This document shows, piece after piece, positions 43,018-51,793 of a stretch of DNA of 54,686 nt. This DNA is from Butyrivibrio sp. MC2021 (GTDB lineage Bacteria > Bacillota > Clostridia > Lachnospirales > Lachnospiraceae). Below the pieces are notes generated by a model. It saw nothing but the letters and a program-made list of their open reading frames with translations. It was not told the origin of the DNA and did not search any database. The DNA lies in the NCBI RefSeq assembly GCF_000621605.1, contig NZ_JHXX01000017.1:1-54686 (forward strand), in the 5' to 3' direction. Position 1 is the stretch's first letter. Every line of letters begins with the position of its first letter. A program made the position numbers and the translations under genes.

Positions 43018-46000
43018 ATGTGGGGAAAACGTGCATTATCAGTATTACTTGTGGGAGTGATTGCTTTTTCTTCGTTTGGGGGAAATGGGATTACTGCTTA
43101 TGCATCAGACATGGAAATAGTCAACGAAAGCGATGATCTTTATCTGATAGAGGATGAAGAAATAGTTCTTGATGATACAGAGCTGCCTGAAGCCGAAGAG
43201 GCGGATCAGATAAGCAGTGAAGAATATGAAACAACGGAAGAACCAGCGGAAGATGTGGGCTTTACGACAATTGATAATGGCTTATGCGGAGATACCCTTT
43301 TTTGGACACTTGAAGAAGATGATGATTATACGCTTTATATCTATGGAACAGGGGAGATGTATAGCAAAGGTGAGGTTCCGTGGGCAAAATACAAAAAACA
43401 GATAAAGCATGTTGATATAGCAGATGGAGTTACTTATATTGGTTCTAGCGCATTTGCCGATTTTACGAATTTGACTGAAATAACACTTCCTGATTCTGTC
43501 GAGATAATTGGATTTTATGCTTTTCAAAATTGCAAGAATCTCAGAACAGTCAAATTCTCGAATTCGTTGAAAAGCATAGCTATGTATGCTTTCTATGGAT
43601 GCTCCAGCCTTACTTCGGTAATTCTTCCCGATACTGTCTATAATATAAGCCAGAATGCTTTCGAGGGCTGTTCAAGCATGGAGACGCTTAAGCTTTCGGG
43701 CTCTCTTTCCGATCTTTGCGACAGGTCTTTTAAGGGCTGTACGAGTCTGACTTCAGTAACGCTTCCAAGCAAAATGGAACGACTTAATTCAGGAGTTTTC
43801 CAGAATTGTACTCAGCTTAAATCAATTATTGTCCCAAGGTATTTCTGTCGCATCGGAGGCAACAGTTTTGATGGTTGTGATAACCTAAAGGATGTATATT
43901 TTGTAGGAACAAAGAAGGAGTTTCAAGAGATTGAAATTGCCAGCGGAAATGATAAATTCAAGAAAGCAAAAATTCACTATGAATATGTAGAAGAATTAAA
44001 GCCATATAGTGGACAGTTTACATTTGGACTTTCAAATGATGATGGTAAAGTAGAAACAACCAAATATGACTATACAATTGATTTTTATGACTTTTTCAAA
44101 TCAAGTTATGAGCATCAGGAAAGTCTCATAAGGATGTCACTTCGTGTAGCGATGGCAGCAATGGATCCGGATGAATATACCGGAACAAGCCAGAGAGCCT
44201 ATTACATAAAAAAACTTATGAATCAATTAGGCTTTAATTACACCAGTAATGATATAAATTATGAGAATCCTAATGGCGATACCATTGGAACCGCAATTGG
44301 AAGTAAACAGGTCAGGAACGGTGATGACGAATTTACACTTGTAATGGTTGCTGTCAGAGGTGGAGGTTATTTAAGTGAGTGGGCCGGTAACGTAAATGTC
44401 GGAGACAGAGGAGTACATTTGACTGAGAACCATAACGGCTTCGATATTGCATCAGATACTGTTATTAGACGTATCAGTTCATATCTGTCACGGAATAAGC
44501 TGACAGATAGATCAAAGGTTAAGATCTGGATCTGTGGATATAGCAGGGCTGCAGCAGTATCAAATCTTACGGCTGCTAAGCTTGATGATGGTATTATCTC
44601 TGGCATAACAAGTGAAAATGTCTATGCATTCTGTTATGAGTGTCCACAGAACACCCAAAATGGAAAATATCGTGATAGCCACTACAATAATATTGTCAAT
44701 ATTGTCAATCTTGTGGACCTCGTACCACTTGTTGCTCCATTCAATGACGATGGCTGGATGTATCATAGATTTGGAAAAACATACTATATTGATGATGGTA
44801 ATAGTCGCCGCAAAGCTTTTTCCCGTAATTATGACAAAATGAAGGGAACATACAAAAATATCCTGGGGGACTATTATTCTAAAGAACGACTGAATAAACA
44901 GGTTGTTAAAGCAGGCACTAATCGGAAGATTCGGTCATATGATGAAACGCTTATGGAGTGCCTTACAAGGATACTCCCTCGCCCCTATGACTATATGTTT
45001 TATCAGAATACGATATACTCAATCATCATGCAGAAGATGAAACAGGGGCATTTGAATCTTGCAAAGACTTTAGTGGTAATCCTTGGTGTGATTGACAGCC
45101 CTTCAGTACACAAAGCATATAATTATTTTAAGAAGGCATCACCTTATATTGCAATAAGCCACTATCCGGAACTTACACTTGCTTGGGTTGATACTCTTTC
45201 AATAGATGATTATCTGAATGAAAAAGAAATAAGCGGAAAAAGGAAAAGCATCTTTAATTGCCCTGTAGACATTATTGTAAAAGATGCTGAGGGAAATATT
45301 GTCGGCCAGATCATCGACAATGAAGCTATTGATATCGAAGATGGAGTCCTGACGGATGTGGATGAAGATGGGCAAAAGGTCGTAATACTTCCGGAAACTG
45401 GAGATTTTAGGATAGAAGCACGGGCATATGATGAGGGAGAAGTATCGATATCGACCTTTGTGTATTCCGGTGAAGCACTTATTCCTGATAAGGTAGAAAG
45501 CTACCAGAAGATAAAAGTGAATAAGGATGATTCTATTATCGTGGATGCAGCCGAAGAATCATTATCTGTAACAGGAAATGACGGAGATATATTGGAGCCT
45601 GATGTGACACAAAATAGGGATGAAATTACTGACTTATTAGTTGAAGTATCATCAAAGGGTCCGGGAACTGCTGAAGGCGGAGGAATATACTATGTTGGTG
45701 AATTCTGTCAGGTTACAGCAACACCTGCGGAAGGTAAGACATTCGTCGGATGGTATGAAGATGGAGTACTGGTTTCAGATCAGGCTACATATCGTTTCCT
45801 TGTTGATAAGAACATTTTGATCAATGCACTGTTTACTGAAAAACCTATTGATGAATTTAGCCTTCAGTTTTTTGATACTGCAATAGATGTATATGATGGA
45901 CTTACTTATAACGCATCAAATAATCAGTATGAGACTGTTTTTACCGGAGTTTCAATAGAACCATCTGTACTTGTTGTAGGAGCAAAGGGAATACTTAATG

Positions 46001-47481
46001 AGGGTACGGACTACACTATATCATATAAGAACAATGTAAATGTCGGTACTAAAGGAAAAGCTTCCACCGTCATCGTAACAGGAAAAGGAAACTACTCCGG
46101 AAAGAAGACCTTGGATTTCTATATCCTTCCGGCAGATCTTGGCATAGCAAATGAAAAGGGACTTTTAAGTGTCCCCGAAGAGATAACTGTTCAGAGCGGA
46201 AAGAAGATCAGTCCTGTTATCACTTATGGCGACTATACATTAAAAGCTAAAGACATGGATCTTAGTGTAAAGGATCCTGTAAAAGCTGATACAACGGTAG
46301 ATATAAGCGGCAAAGGAAACTTTAAAGGAACTATAGAAGGCATAAATGTTAAGCTTCTTGAAGCAGAAAGCGCCAAGAAGTATACGATTAAGGCCCAGGT
46401 AAAAGCAGCTTCTCATGTATATACCGGAGAGCCTGTAGTTTTAAGCTGCTCAACACCGGAAGAAGCAGGCGAGATAACAGTTACAGCAGGGGATTCAAAG
46501 ACACCTCTTATCGAAGGAACTGATTATTTTGTAAGCTATAAGTCGAATGTTGATGCCGGAACTGCAACAGTTATTATCACAGGCTGCGGTGAGTACATGG
46601 GTAAAGTAACCAAGACCTTCAAGGTCCTTCCTGATAAGACCAGCGAAATAAAGGTAGCACTTTCTGGTCCTTCAGAAGAGATATATTATAGCCCTGATGG
46701 GGTTGAACCTAAGGTTACAGTTACTATAGCAAAAGCTGAAGGCGAATCAGATGAGCTTGTAGAAGGAAGAGACTATACAGTATCTTATTCTAATAACAAA
46801 GCAGTAGGCACCGGAAAATATACAGTTTCATTTATTGGTAACTACAACGGCCATGCTGCTATTAAGAGTAATACCTTTACTATAAGCGCTGCCCCATTTG
46901 AAAACGCAAAAGTTGAGGCTGCGGATCTAGTATATACAAAGCCCGGAAGCTATTTATCTGATGTATATGTTTCTATGAATGGAGTAGCTCTTAATGCAAA
47001 GAATTATTCTGTGGAATACTATGATGACGAAACAAAGCTTTCTAAAAAGAGCAAGATAGAGTTTGATGATGCCACTAGGCAAAAGGAAATCATAGTTAAG
47101 GTAAGCGGAAGAGGAAATTATAAGGCCGAGGAAGTAATCGCAACATATTTTGTAAGAAAGGCCGATGATTCCATTGTTAACCTTTCCGAAGCTAAGATCG
47201 TTGCACTTGAGAAAAATTCTAAGGGTAAAGACGTAGCTGTTGGAAAGCAGGAATATACCGGCAAAGAGATAAAACCGGAAATAAGAGTTCTTGTAAAGGA
47301 TGGAAAGAGCTTTATCGAAGTACCGGAAGGTTCCTATACTGTAAGATATGTAAACAATACAAAACGCGGAAAGGCAACAATTATTGTTTCCGGCAACGGA
47401 GAAAAAGCAGTAGGAAGCGTAAAGACAACCTTTAAGATAGGCACCAAAAACCTGGGGCTTTTCAAATGGCTCTTTGGCTGA
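43018..47481 (+). CDS. Large secreted leucine-rich-repeat protein with lipase-like domain and Ig-like repeats
   Basis: This 1487-residue protein has a signal peptide (1-30, ending AYASD) and an acidic linker. BspA-type leucine-rich repeats follow (about 120-310; units like LTEITLPDSVEIIGFYAFQNC). Next is a domain resembling class 3 lipases (about 330-700): VAVRGG, nucleophile motif ICGYSRAAA with Ser509, then Asp567 (NLVDLVPLV) and His583 (MYHRFGK) as a plausible triad. A Listeria-Bacteroides-type repeat (about 880-940) and at least four Ig-like repeats (for example GTDYTISYKNNVNVGTKG) complete the C-terminus. No LPxTG motif is seen, so attachment is unclear. GGAGG lies 8 nt before the ATG. 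It may be an adhesin with esterase activity. Confidence 0.8.
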   Translation: MWGKRALSVLLVGVIAFSSFGGNGITAYASDMEIVNESDDLYLIEDEEIVLDDTELPEAEEADQISSEEYETTEEPAEDVGFTTIDNGLCGDTLFWTLEEDDDYTLYIYGTGEMYSKGEVPWAKYKKQIKHVDIADGVTYIGSSAFADFTNLTEITLPDSVEIIGFYAFQNCKNLRTVKFSNSLKSIAMYAFYGCSSLTSVILPDTVYNISQNAFEGCSSMETLKLSGSLSDLCDRSFKGCTSLTSVTLPSKMERLNSGVFQNCTQLKSIIVPRYFCRIGGNSFDGCDNLKDVYFVGTKKEFQEIEIASGNDKFKKAKIHYEYVEELKPYSGQFTFGLSNDDGKVETTKYDYTIDFYDFFKSSYEHQESLIRMSLRVAMAAMDPDEYTGTSQRAYYIKKLMNQLGFNYTSNDINYENPNGDTIGTAIGSKQVRNGDDEFTLVMVAVRGGGYLSEWAGNVNVGDRGVHLTENHNGFDIASDTVIRRISSYLSRNKLTDRSKVKIWICGYSRAAAVSNLTAAKLDDGIISGITSENVYAFCYECPQNTQNGKYRDSHYNNIVNIVNLVDLVPLVAPFNDDGWMYHRFGKTYYIDDGNSRRKAFSRNYDKMKGTYKNILGDYYSKERLNKQVVKAGTNRKIRSYDETLMECLTRILPRPYDYMFYQNTIYSIIMQKMKQGHLNLAKTLVVILGVIDSPSVHKAYNYFKKASPYIAISHYPELTLAWVDTLSIDDYLNEKEISGKRKSIFNCPVDIIVKDAEGNIVGQIIDNEAIDIEDGVLTDVDEDGQKVVILPETGDFRIEARAYDEGEVSISTFVYSGEALIPDKVESYQKIKVNKDDSIIVDAAEESLSVTGNDGDILEPDVTQNRDEITDLLVEVSSKGPGTAEGGGIYYVGEFCQVTATPAEGKTFVGWYEDGVLVSDQATYRFLVDKNILINALFTEKPIDEFSLQFFDTAIDVYDGLTYNASNNQYETVFTGVSIEPSVLVVGAKGILNEGTDYTISYKNNVNVGTKGKASTVIVTGKGNYSGKKTLDFYILPADLGIANEKGLLSVPEEITVQSGKKISPVITYGDYTLKAKDMDLSVKDPVKADTTVDISGKGNFKGTIEGINVKLLEAESAKKYTIKAQVKAASHVYTGEPVVLSCSTPEEAGEITVTAGDSKTPLIEGTDYFVSYKSNVDAGTATVIITGCGEYMGKVTKTFKVLPDKTSEIKVALSGPSEEIYYSPDGVEPKVTVTIAKAEGESDELVEGRDYTVSYSNNKAVGTGKYTVSFIGNYNGHAAIKSNTFTISAAPFENAKVEAADLVYTKPGSYLSDVYVSMNGVALNAKNYSVEYYDDETKLSKKSKIEFDDATRQKEIIVKVSGRGNYKAEEVIATYFVRKADDSIVNLSEAKIVALEKNSKGKDVAVGKQEYTGKEIKPEIRVLVKDGKSFIEVPEGSYTVRYVNNTKRGKATIIVSGNGEKAVGSVKTTFKIGTKNLGLFKWLFG

Positions 47482-47552
47482 GACTATTGTTCTAAAAGAG
47501 AACTAGGTATCTGTGCTATAATTATGTCTGATTTTTATAACCGGGAGAAAAC

Positions 47553-48575
47553 ATGAAAAAGCGTATTATCATAGGCCTTGTGGCAATAACAACAATCATA
47601 TCTGCATGTTCCAAAGCGGAAACAATTCCACCATCAGATAAGCCTGCAGAAGCTTCAACTGTAGCGTCAACTGAAGCTCCTGCGGTTTCAGCAAGTGTTG
47701 CCACTGTGGAAAGCACAGATACTGCATCTATAGAGGAAAAGTCAGATCTCGTGGAGGAACTGTTGAGTGAAACAGGAGCGGACAAAGATGATGTCCTTTT
47801 TTCTCAAACAGGGGATTTTGACGTCGATGGTATAGAAGAGGCCTTTGTTCTTTTAGAAAGGACAGCCTCCGAATCTTCAGATTCAGCGGATAATGCTGTG
47901 GCAAAGCTTTGGTATGTAACCGCTCAGGAGTGTACTGAAATATTCAATTATCTTGGCTTTACTGATGGTGTGGCTGAAATGGTAGACACCTTTGATGTTG
48001 GCGGAAAGACCTATATTTCCGTAAACGAAATCTTTACCACCAATGTCATTTCTCATCTTTATTATGTAGAAGACGGAGCCTGCAAGGAATCTGCAATATC
48101 CGGGCTGGGCTACTTCTTTAAACCCGATGATGTTGATGATTACGCCATTTCTATCAGTGATTATGATGCTCTCTATGAGTATGAGGAAGGCAAAGAGTCA
48201 GAGGCCATGGAGCTTGGCCATACCTATAAGAACTACTATTTTTACTATGACGAGTCTCTTGGGGATTTCAAAGAATATGTTGGCACCGCTGCTTCAGAAG
48301 AAGAATTAGCAAATGTCTGCGGCTTCGACCTTGCAGAGGAGATTCGAAGCGAAGGGTATCAGGTTGATGAGATAATCAAAAGAGAAAATGGCATCTATAC
48401 CATTAACTATTCCAAGATAGAAAAAGACGATTCCGGCTTGATAGACATAACCAGAATGAATGCCATGTTTTATGAGAAAACCCACTCTTTTATCCTGCCG
48501 AGAGCGGATGAAGAGAACACATGGCAAAATTCGAATTTTGACGGAAAGTACGTTTTGTCGGTATCAGGAGAATAA
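47553..48575 (+). CDS. Lipoprotein of unknown function
   Basis: This 340-residue protein has a lipobox (IISACSK, Cys20), a Ser/Thr/Ala-rich linker to about residue 65, and a globular domain of about 270 residues. The latter includes a calcium-like acidic segment GDFDVDGIEEAFVLLE, of the kind seen in FG-GAP or VCBS-like proteins. No catalytic motif is recognised. CGGGAG lies about 7 nt before the ATG, and a TATAAT occurs 32 nt upstream, so it may have its own promoter after the LRR gene. A small membrane protein gene follows 7 bp later. Confidence 0.7.
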   Translation: MKKRIIIGLVAITTIISACSKAETIPPSDKPAEASTVASTEAPAVSASVATVESTDTASIEEKSDLVEELLSETGADKDDVLFSQTGDFDVDGIEEAFVLLERTASESSDSADNAVAKLWYVTAQECTEIFNYLGFTDGVAEMVDTFDVGGKTYISVNEIFTTNVISHLYYVEDGACKESAISGLGYFFKPDDVDDYAISISDYDALYEYEEGKESEAMELGHTYKNYYFYYDESLGDFKEYVGTAASEEELANVCGFDLAEEIRSEGYQVDEIIKRENGIYTINYSKIEKDDSGLIDITRMNAMFYEKTHSFILPRADEENTWQNSNFDGKYVLSVSGE

Positions 48576-48582
48576 AGGGACT

Positions 48583-49134
48583 ATGGAGAATTCAAATAAC
48601 AGACCAACTTTTTCAATTAAAGAGTTAATAATATGCTCAGCGCTGATAGTTTGCGGCTGCATTGTTTTTGGTTTCATGCCTGATGAAATGGGGATTTTAG
48701 GCTGGGTACTGTTTGCCATAGGAACTTTCCTTAACATTGTTGGCATATTCAGACTGGCTGCAATGGTTCCGGGAATAGAAAATGAAGAGGTCAAAAAGAT
48801 AATATCAATAACAGTGCTGATTGCTGCTGTTTTCATTCAGTTTTTCGGACTGAGGTATCTCTATTACAGCCGTGGAACAGGCAAAGCCATAGCTATTACC
48901 ACCCTTACTTTATGCACCAGCCTGGGCCTTATCTTATATTTGATCGATTTTGATGATGAGAAAATGAAGAAAAAGATAGTGATTGCCTGCAGAATAATCA
49001 CTGTTTTTCTTGTTGCAATTGCTATATTTCTTAATGTCAGAGACAATTTTGCCAGAGTCACTATTTATGTGGGAACCATATTGCTGATTGAAGCCGTGGT
49101 TACCGGCAAAATTGGATTTGCCAGAAAAAAGTAA
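48583..49134 (+). CDS. Small polytopic membrane protein, unknown function
   Basis: This 183-residue protein has five to six hydrophobic segments (for example IICSALIVCGCIVFGF, ITVLIAAVFIQFFGLRYLYY and the last IYVGTILLIEAVVTG) joined by short charged loops. The start at 48583 is 7 bp after the lipoprotein stop, with AAAGGGA only 2-3 nt before it; a longer frame reading back into the lipoprotein gene is rejected. It is probably cotranscribed with the lipoprotein. No family recognised. Confidence 0.6.
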   Translation: MENSNNRPTFSIKELIICSALIVCGCIVFGFMPDEMGILGWVLFAIGTFLNIVGIFRLAAMVPGIENEEVKKIISITVLIAAVFIQFFGLRYLYYSRGTGKAIAITTLTLCTSLGLILYLIDFDDEKMKKKIVIACRIITVFLVAIAIFLNVRDNFARVTIYVGTILLIEAVVTGKIGFARKK

Positions 49135-49263
49135 TCGGTAATAGCCGGAATATCTATGTTATTCATCCTATTTCATGTGTCATTCGTCAGAAAATGGGAA
49201 CCCTCATTCGCAATTGGTATATAACAGGCTAATTTTTTTATTTCAAAAGAGACCGAGAAGGCT

Positions 49264-49443
49264 TTGAAAGCCAAGAAAGCTTTTTGTTCATTTAAAAACG
49301 GTACACTGAAGCTGAAGTCTCAGAAGGCCATAATTCGCGATTTTGAAAAATATAGCAAGATGTTTCCGGAGCCGGAGGGATGCACAAGCATGGAAATATG
49401 TATCAGTGCCAATCCAGCGAAGATAAAGGTTAAGGTTGAGTAA
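49264..49443 (+). pseudogene. Short ORF, possible remnant of a larger gene
   Basis: The frame is open for about 65 codons and ends at TAA 49441-49443. It has ordinary protein-like composition (GTLKLKSQKAIIRDFEKYSK, later MEICISANPAKIKVKVE) but lacks an ATG near the start; the best start is TTG at 49264 with no ribosome binding site. Upstream stop codons close the frame at once. It looks like the 3' end of a gene whose front was lost. The parent family is not recognised. Confidence 0.35.
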
Positions 49444-49540
49444 AACTATTCGCAAAACGCGGGTTTTGCGAATAGTTGTTCGATTATTGCGAACACCCTC
49501 CTTATCCCCTCCGCCAACTGTTGGCAAAAACAGTTGGCGG
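49444..49540. repeat. Three consecutive hairpins
   Basis: Hairpin 1 is a perfect 15-bp stem (49444-49458 with 49463-49477) with loop GCGG. Hairpin 2 is a 5-bp stem (49478-49482 with 49490-49494). Hairpin 3 is a perfect 12-bp stem (49511-49522 with 49529-49540) with a 6-nt loop. The first and third are stable enough to act as terminators in either direction, although true U-tracts are missing. The GH2 gene on the minus strand ends just beyond. Confidence 0.65.
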
Positions 49541-49576
49541 TTTAAGCTAAATCTGTAAAAAGATTAAAAATTCGAA

Positions 49577-51793
49577 TTAAACCAGATCATTTTTTATCTG
49601 GTTTAGCTCTTTGTTAAGGGCAAGTATATCCAGACCTTCAGGTGTATTCCTGCTAAGGATGCTCTGCATCGACAGTCCAAGCGGGATTACATCTTTTGTA
49701 AGCATCAGTTCAACCAGCTCGGGAAGGTATTTTTTCAGAACTTCTCTTGCTTCTAAGTTCTCTATAAGGTCGTTGGCTGAATCCTCAATAGAAAAGAATC
49801 CTTCTTTTACAAAGTCATTTTCGGACAAGAACCAGTTCTTTACCGCCTGACCGGCGCCACTATTTGGAAGACGATAGGATTCATCCTCGGTATCACTTCT
49901 TCTGAATACACAGCTATCACTGTAATCACCACAGCTAACCTCAATAGTATTATCACCATATTGCAGAGGGACACTTCTGAAAAGAACTATTCCATTTCCA
50001 CTGTTATTTCTTTTCCCAAAGACTTTTCCATTTACTGCAAGTGTAACTTCATCGCAGTTTGTGTAAATCTTGATATCTGCCTCATTACCGTTTCTATTCA
50101 CAAATCTCTTTGAACAGATATGAACAAACTTTTCACTGCTCCACTTTGCCTTATAGTAATAAAAAGCGTCTTTCCTAGTGTTTCTGTCATAGGTCACAAG
50201 TCCCTTACCGTTAAGATTCAAAAGACCGCCATCTTTCCTCATGTCACTTGAAAAGTCAAACATGTTCCACACAAAGCTTCCCCATAAGTAATCTTTGCTC
50301 TCAAATATAGGGTAAACTGTCTCATGGTAAAGAGCCTGATACTCCTCAGTATAATCCTGAACGACCGGCTTTTCTGAATGTAGTTTTGTATTGCAATCTA
50401 CACCGTACTCACTTACACCGATAGGAACCTCAGGTCTTTCCTTATGGAATCTGTCTAGGTACTCGTCATAATCATGCATGTTGCCGTAATACCAGCCAAA
50501 ATAAATATTGTATCCGATCATGTCAGTTGATGAATTAAGCTCACTCCTGAACTTGACCGTATACAGATTAGCCGCTGTTACAAGCCTTGATGGATCCAGT
50601 TCTTTTGCAATGTCACGAAGCTCTCTAAGCGTGACATACATATATGCCGCATCCCTGAACATGCCTATTTCATTCTGAATTCCCCAGCAGAAAATTGAAG
50701 GATGATGAATATTCTGCATAATCAATTCTTTGAGCTGCTCTTTTGCATTTTCTTTAAGGTCTTCATTATCAGTCATTTTGAGCATGGGTATCTCTGCCCA
50801 CACAAGATATCCCTTCCGGTCTGCCATGTCGTAAGCAAACTGTGGGTGCTGATAATGTGAAAGCCTGACTGCGTTTGCTCCAATCTCGTCAATAAGACTA
50901 AAGTCTTTCTCAATATTCGATTCAGACGTCACATTGTAGCATTCTGCAAAATCCTGATGTTTGGCTACACCATTTACTCTGAAGTGATTACCATTCAGAC
51001 AAAGACCTTTCTCGGAATCTATGGAAACACTCCTAAAACCTGTGGACAACGCCACCTCATCAAGCTTTTCACTATTATTCCAAATACTGGCCTTTACCCG
51101 ATAAAGTGCTTGGGCTTCCTTACCATTCCACAACTTAACATCCGGAATTCTGGTTGATAGCTCTTTTACCCTATCTGAAGAAATTTCAGAAACTGTGTTT
51201 CCATCAGGATCAACGATTTCAATCAGAATCTTGTCAGCGTCGTCCATCACAGCATGAATTTCTGCAGACAATGTACCTTCATCACCATCTACCCCAGTTC
51301 TTATGATAACTCCGTCTGTTCCATAGTATGTTGGATCAAAATAAGCATCGCTTTCAGTTACAAGAAGATTCATTCCTCTGTAAAGGCCACCGAATATGGT
51401 GAAATCACCTGTCAAAGGAGAAATACCATCGTCCAGCTTATTTGTAAGATAAACATCTATTCTTACATCCTGGCCAAGCATATCCTCAGTAATCCTTGCT
51501 CTGAATGCAGAATATGCGCCTTTGTGCTCAGCTACTTTTTTACCATTTACCAAAACCACTGCATGCTGATCAGCTCCCGGAATATCGATAAATGCGTGCT
51601 TCCAGGTCGGCTCCGTTGATATAGTCTTGCTATAAAGTGTAAGGCCTCTGTACGCCCCATCAGCATGCCAGGTGTGCGGAAGATCTACATTTACAAAATT
51701 CTTCTCATCTATAGCACTCTCGGGAATATCATTGATATTCCCGTTAGCAAGCTTTTTAAATTTCCAACCATCATTTATGGCAATCTTATGCAT
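49577..51793 (-). CDS. GH2 glycosidase (beta-galactosidase/beta-glucuronidase type)
   Basis: This 738-residue intracellular GH2 enzyme has the sugar-binding domain (about 1-150, with VDLPHTWHADGAYRG), the immunoglobulin-like domain and the TIM barrel. Glu375 in FCWGIQNEIG is the acid/base and Glu462 in IGVSEYGVD the nucleophile. After a small beta domain comes an 85-residue helical tail (about 650-738, starting AVKNWFLSEND), which is not part of classical LacZ and may mediate oligomerisation. The gene overlaps the upstream symporter gene by 8 bp, so uptake and hydrolysis of the same sugar are coupled. The exact substrate is undetermined; a beta-galactoside or beta-glucuronide is likely. Confidence 0.88.
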   Translation of the reverse strand: MHKIAINDGWKFKKLANGNINDIPESAIDEKNFVNVDLPHTWHADGAYRGLTLYSKTISTEPTWKHAFIDIPGADQHAVVLVNGKKVAEHKGAYSAFRARITEDMLGQDVRIDVYLTNKLDDGISPLTGDFTIFGGLYRGMNLLVTESDAYFDPTYYGTDGVIIRTGVDGDEGTLSAEIHAVMDDADKILIEIVDPDGNTVSEISSDRVKELSTRIPDVKLWNGKEAQALYRVKASIWNNSEKLDEVALSTGFRSVSIDSEKGLCLNGNHFRVNGVAKHQDFAECYNVTSESNIEKDFSLIDEIGANAVRLSHYQHPQFAYDMADRKGYLVWAEIPMLKMTDNEDLKENAKEQLKELIMQNIHHPSIFCWGIQNEIGMFRDAAYMYVTLRELRDIAKELDPSRLVTAANLYTVKFRSELNSSTDMIGYNIYFGWYYGNMHDYDEYLDRFHKERPEVPIGVSEYGVDCNTKLHSEKPVVQDYTEEYQALYHETVYPIFESKDYLWGSFVWNMFDFSSDMRKDGGLLNLNGKGLVTYDRNTRKDAFYYYKAKWSSEKFVHICSKRFVNRNGNEADIKIYTNCDEVTLAVNGKVFGKRNNSGNGIVLFRSVPLQYGDNTIEVSCGDYSDSCVFRRSDTEDESYRLPNSGAGQAVKNWFLSENDFVKEGFFSIEDSANDLIENLEAREVLKKYLPELVELMLTKDVIPLGLSMQSILSRNTPEGLDILALNKELNQIKNDLV

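Larger units (their letters stand above)
49135..49576. other. Intergenic region with an ORF remnant and stacked hairpins
   Basis: This 442-bp stretch contains no intact gene. Its content is a short reading frame at 49264-49443, then three hairpins (49444-49477, 49478-49494 and 49511-49540). The first 130 bases show nothing recognisable. Confidence 0.5.

Noticed and set aside
48460..48582. Longer start of the small membrane protein inside the lipoprotein gene
   Set aside because: The extra 41 residues are a shadow of the lipoprotein frame and contain no ribosome binding site.
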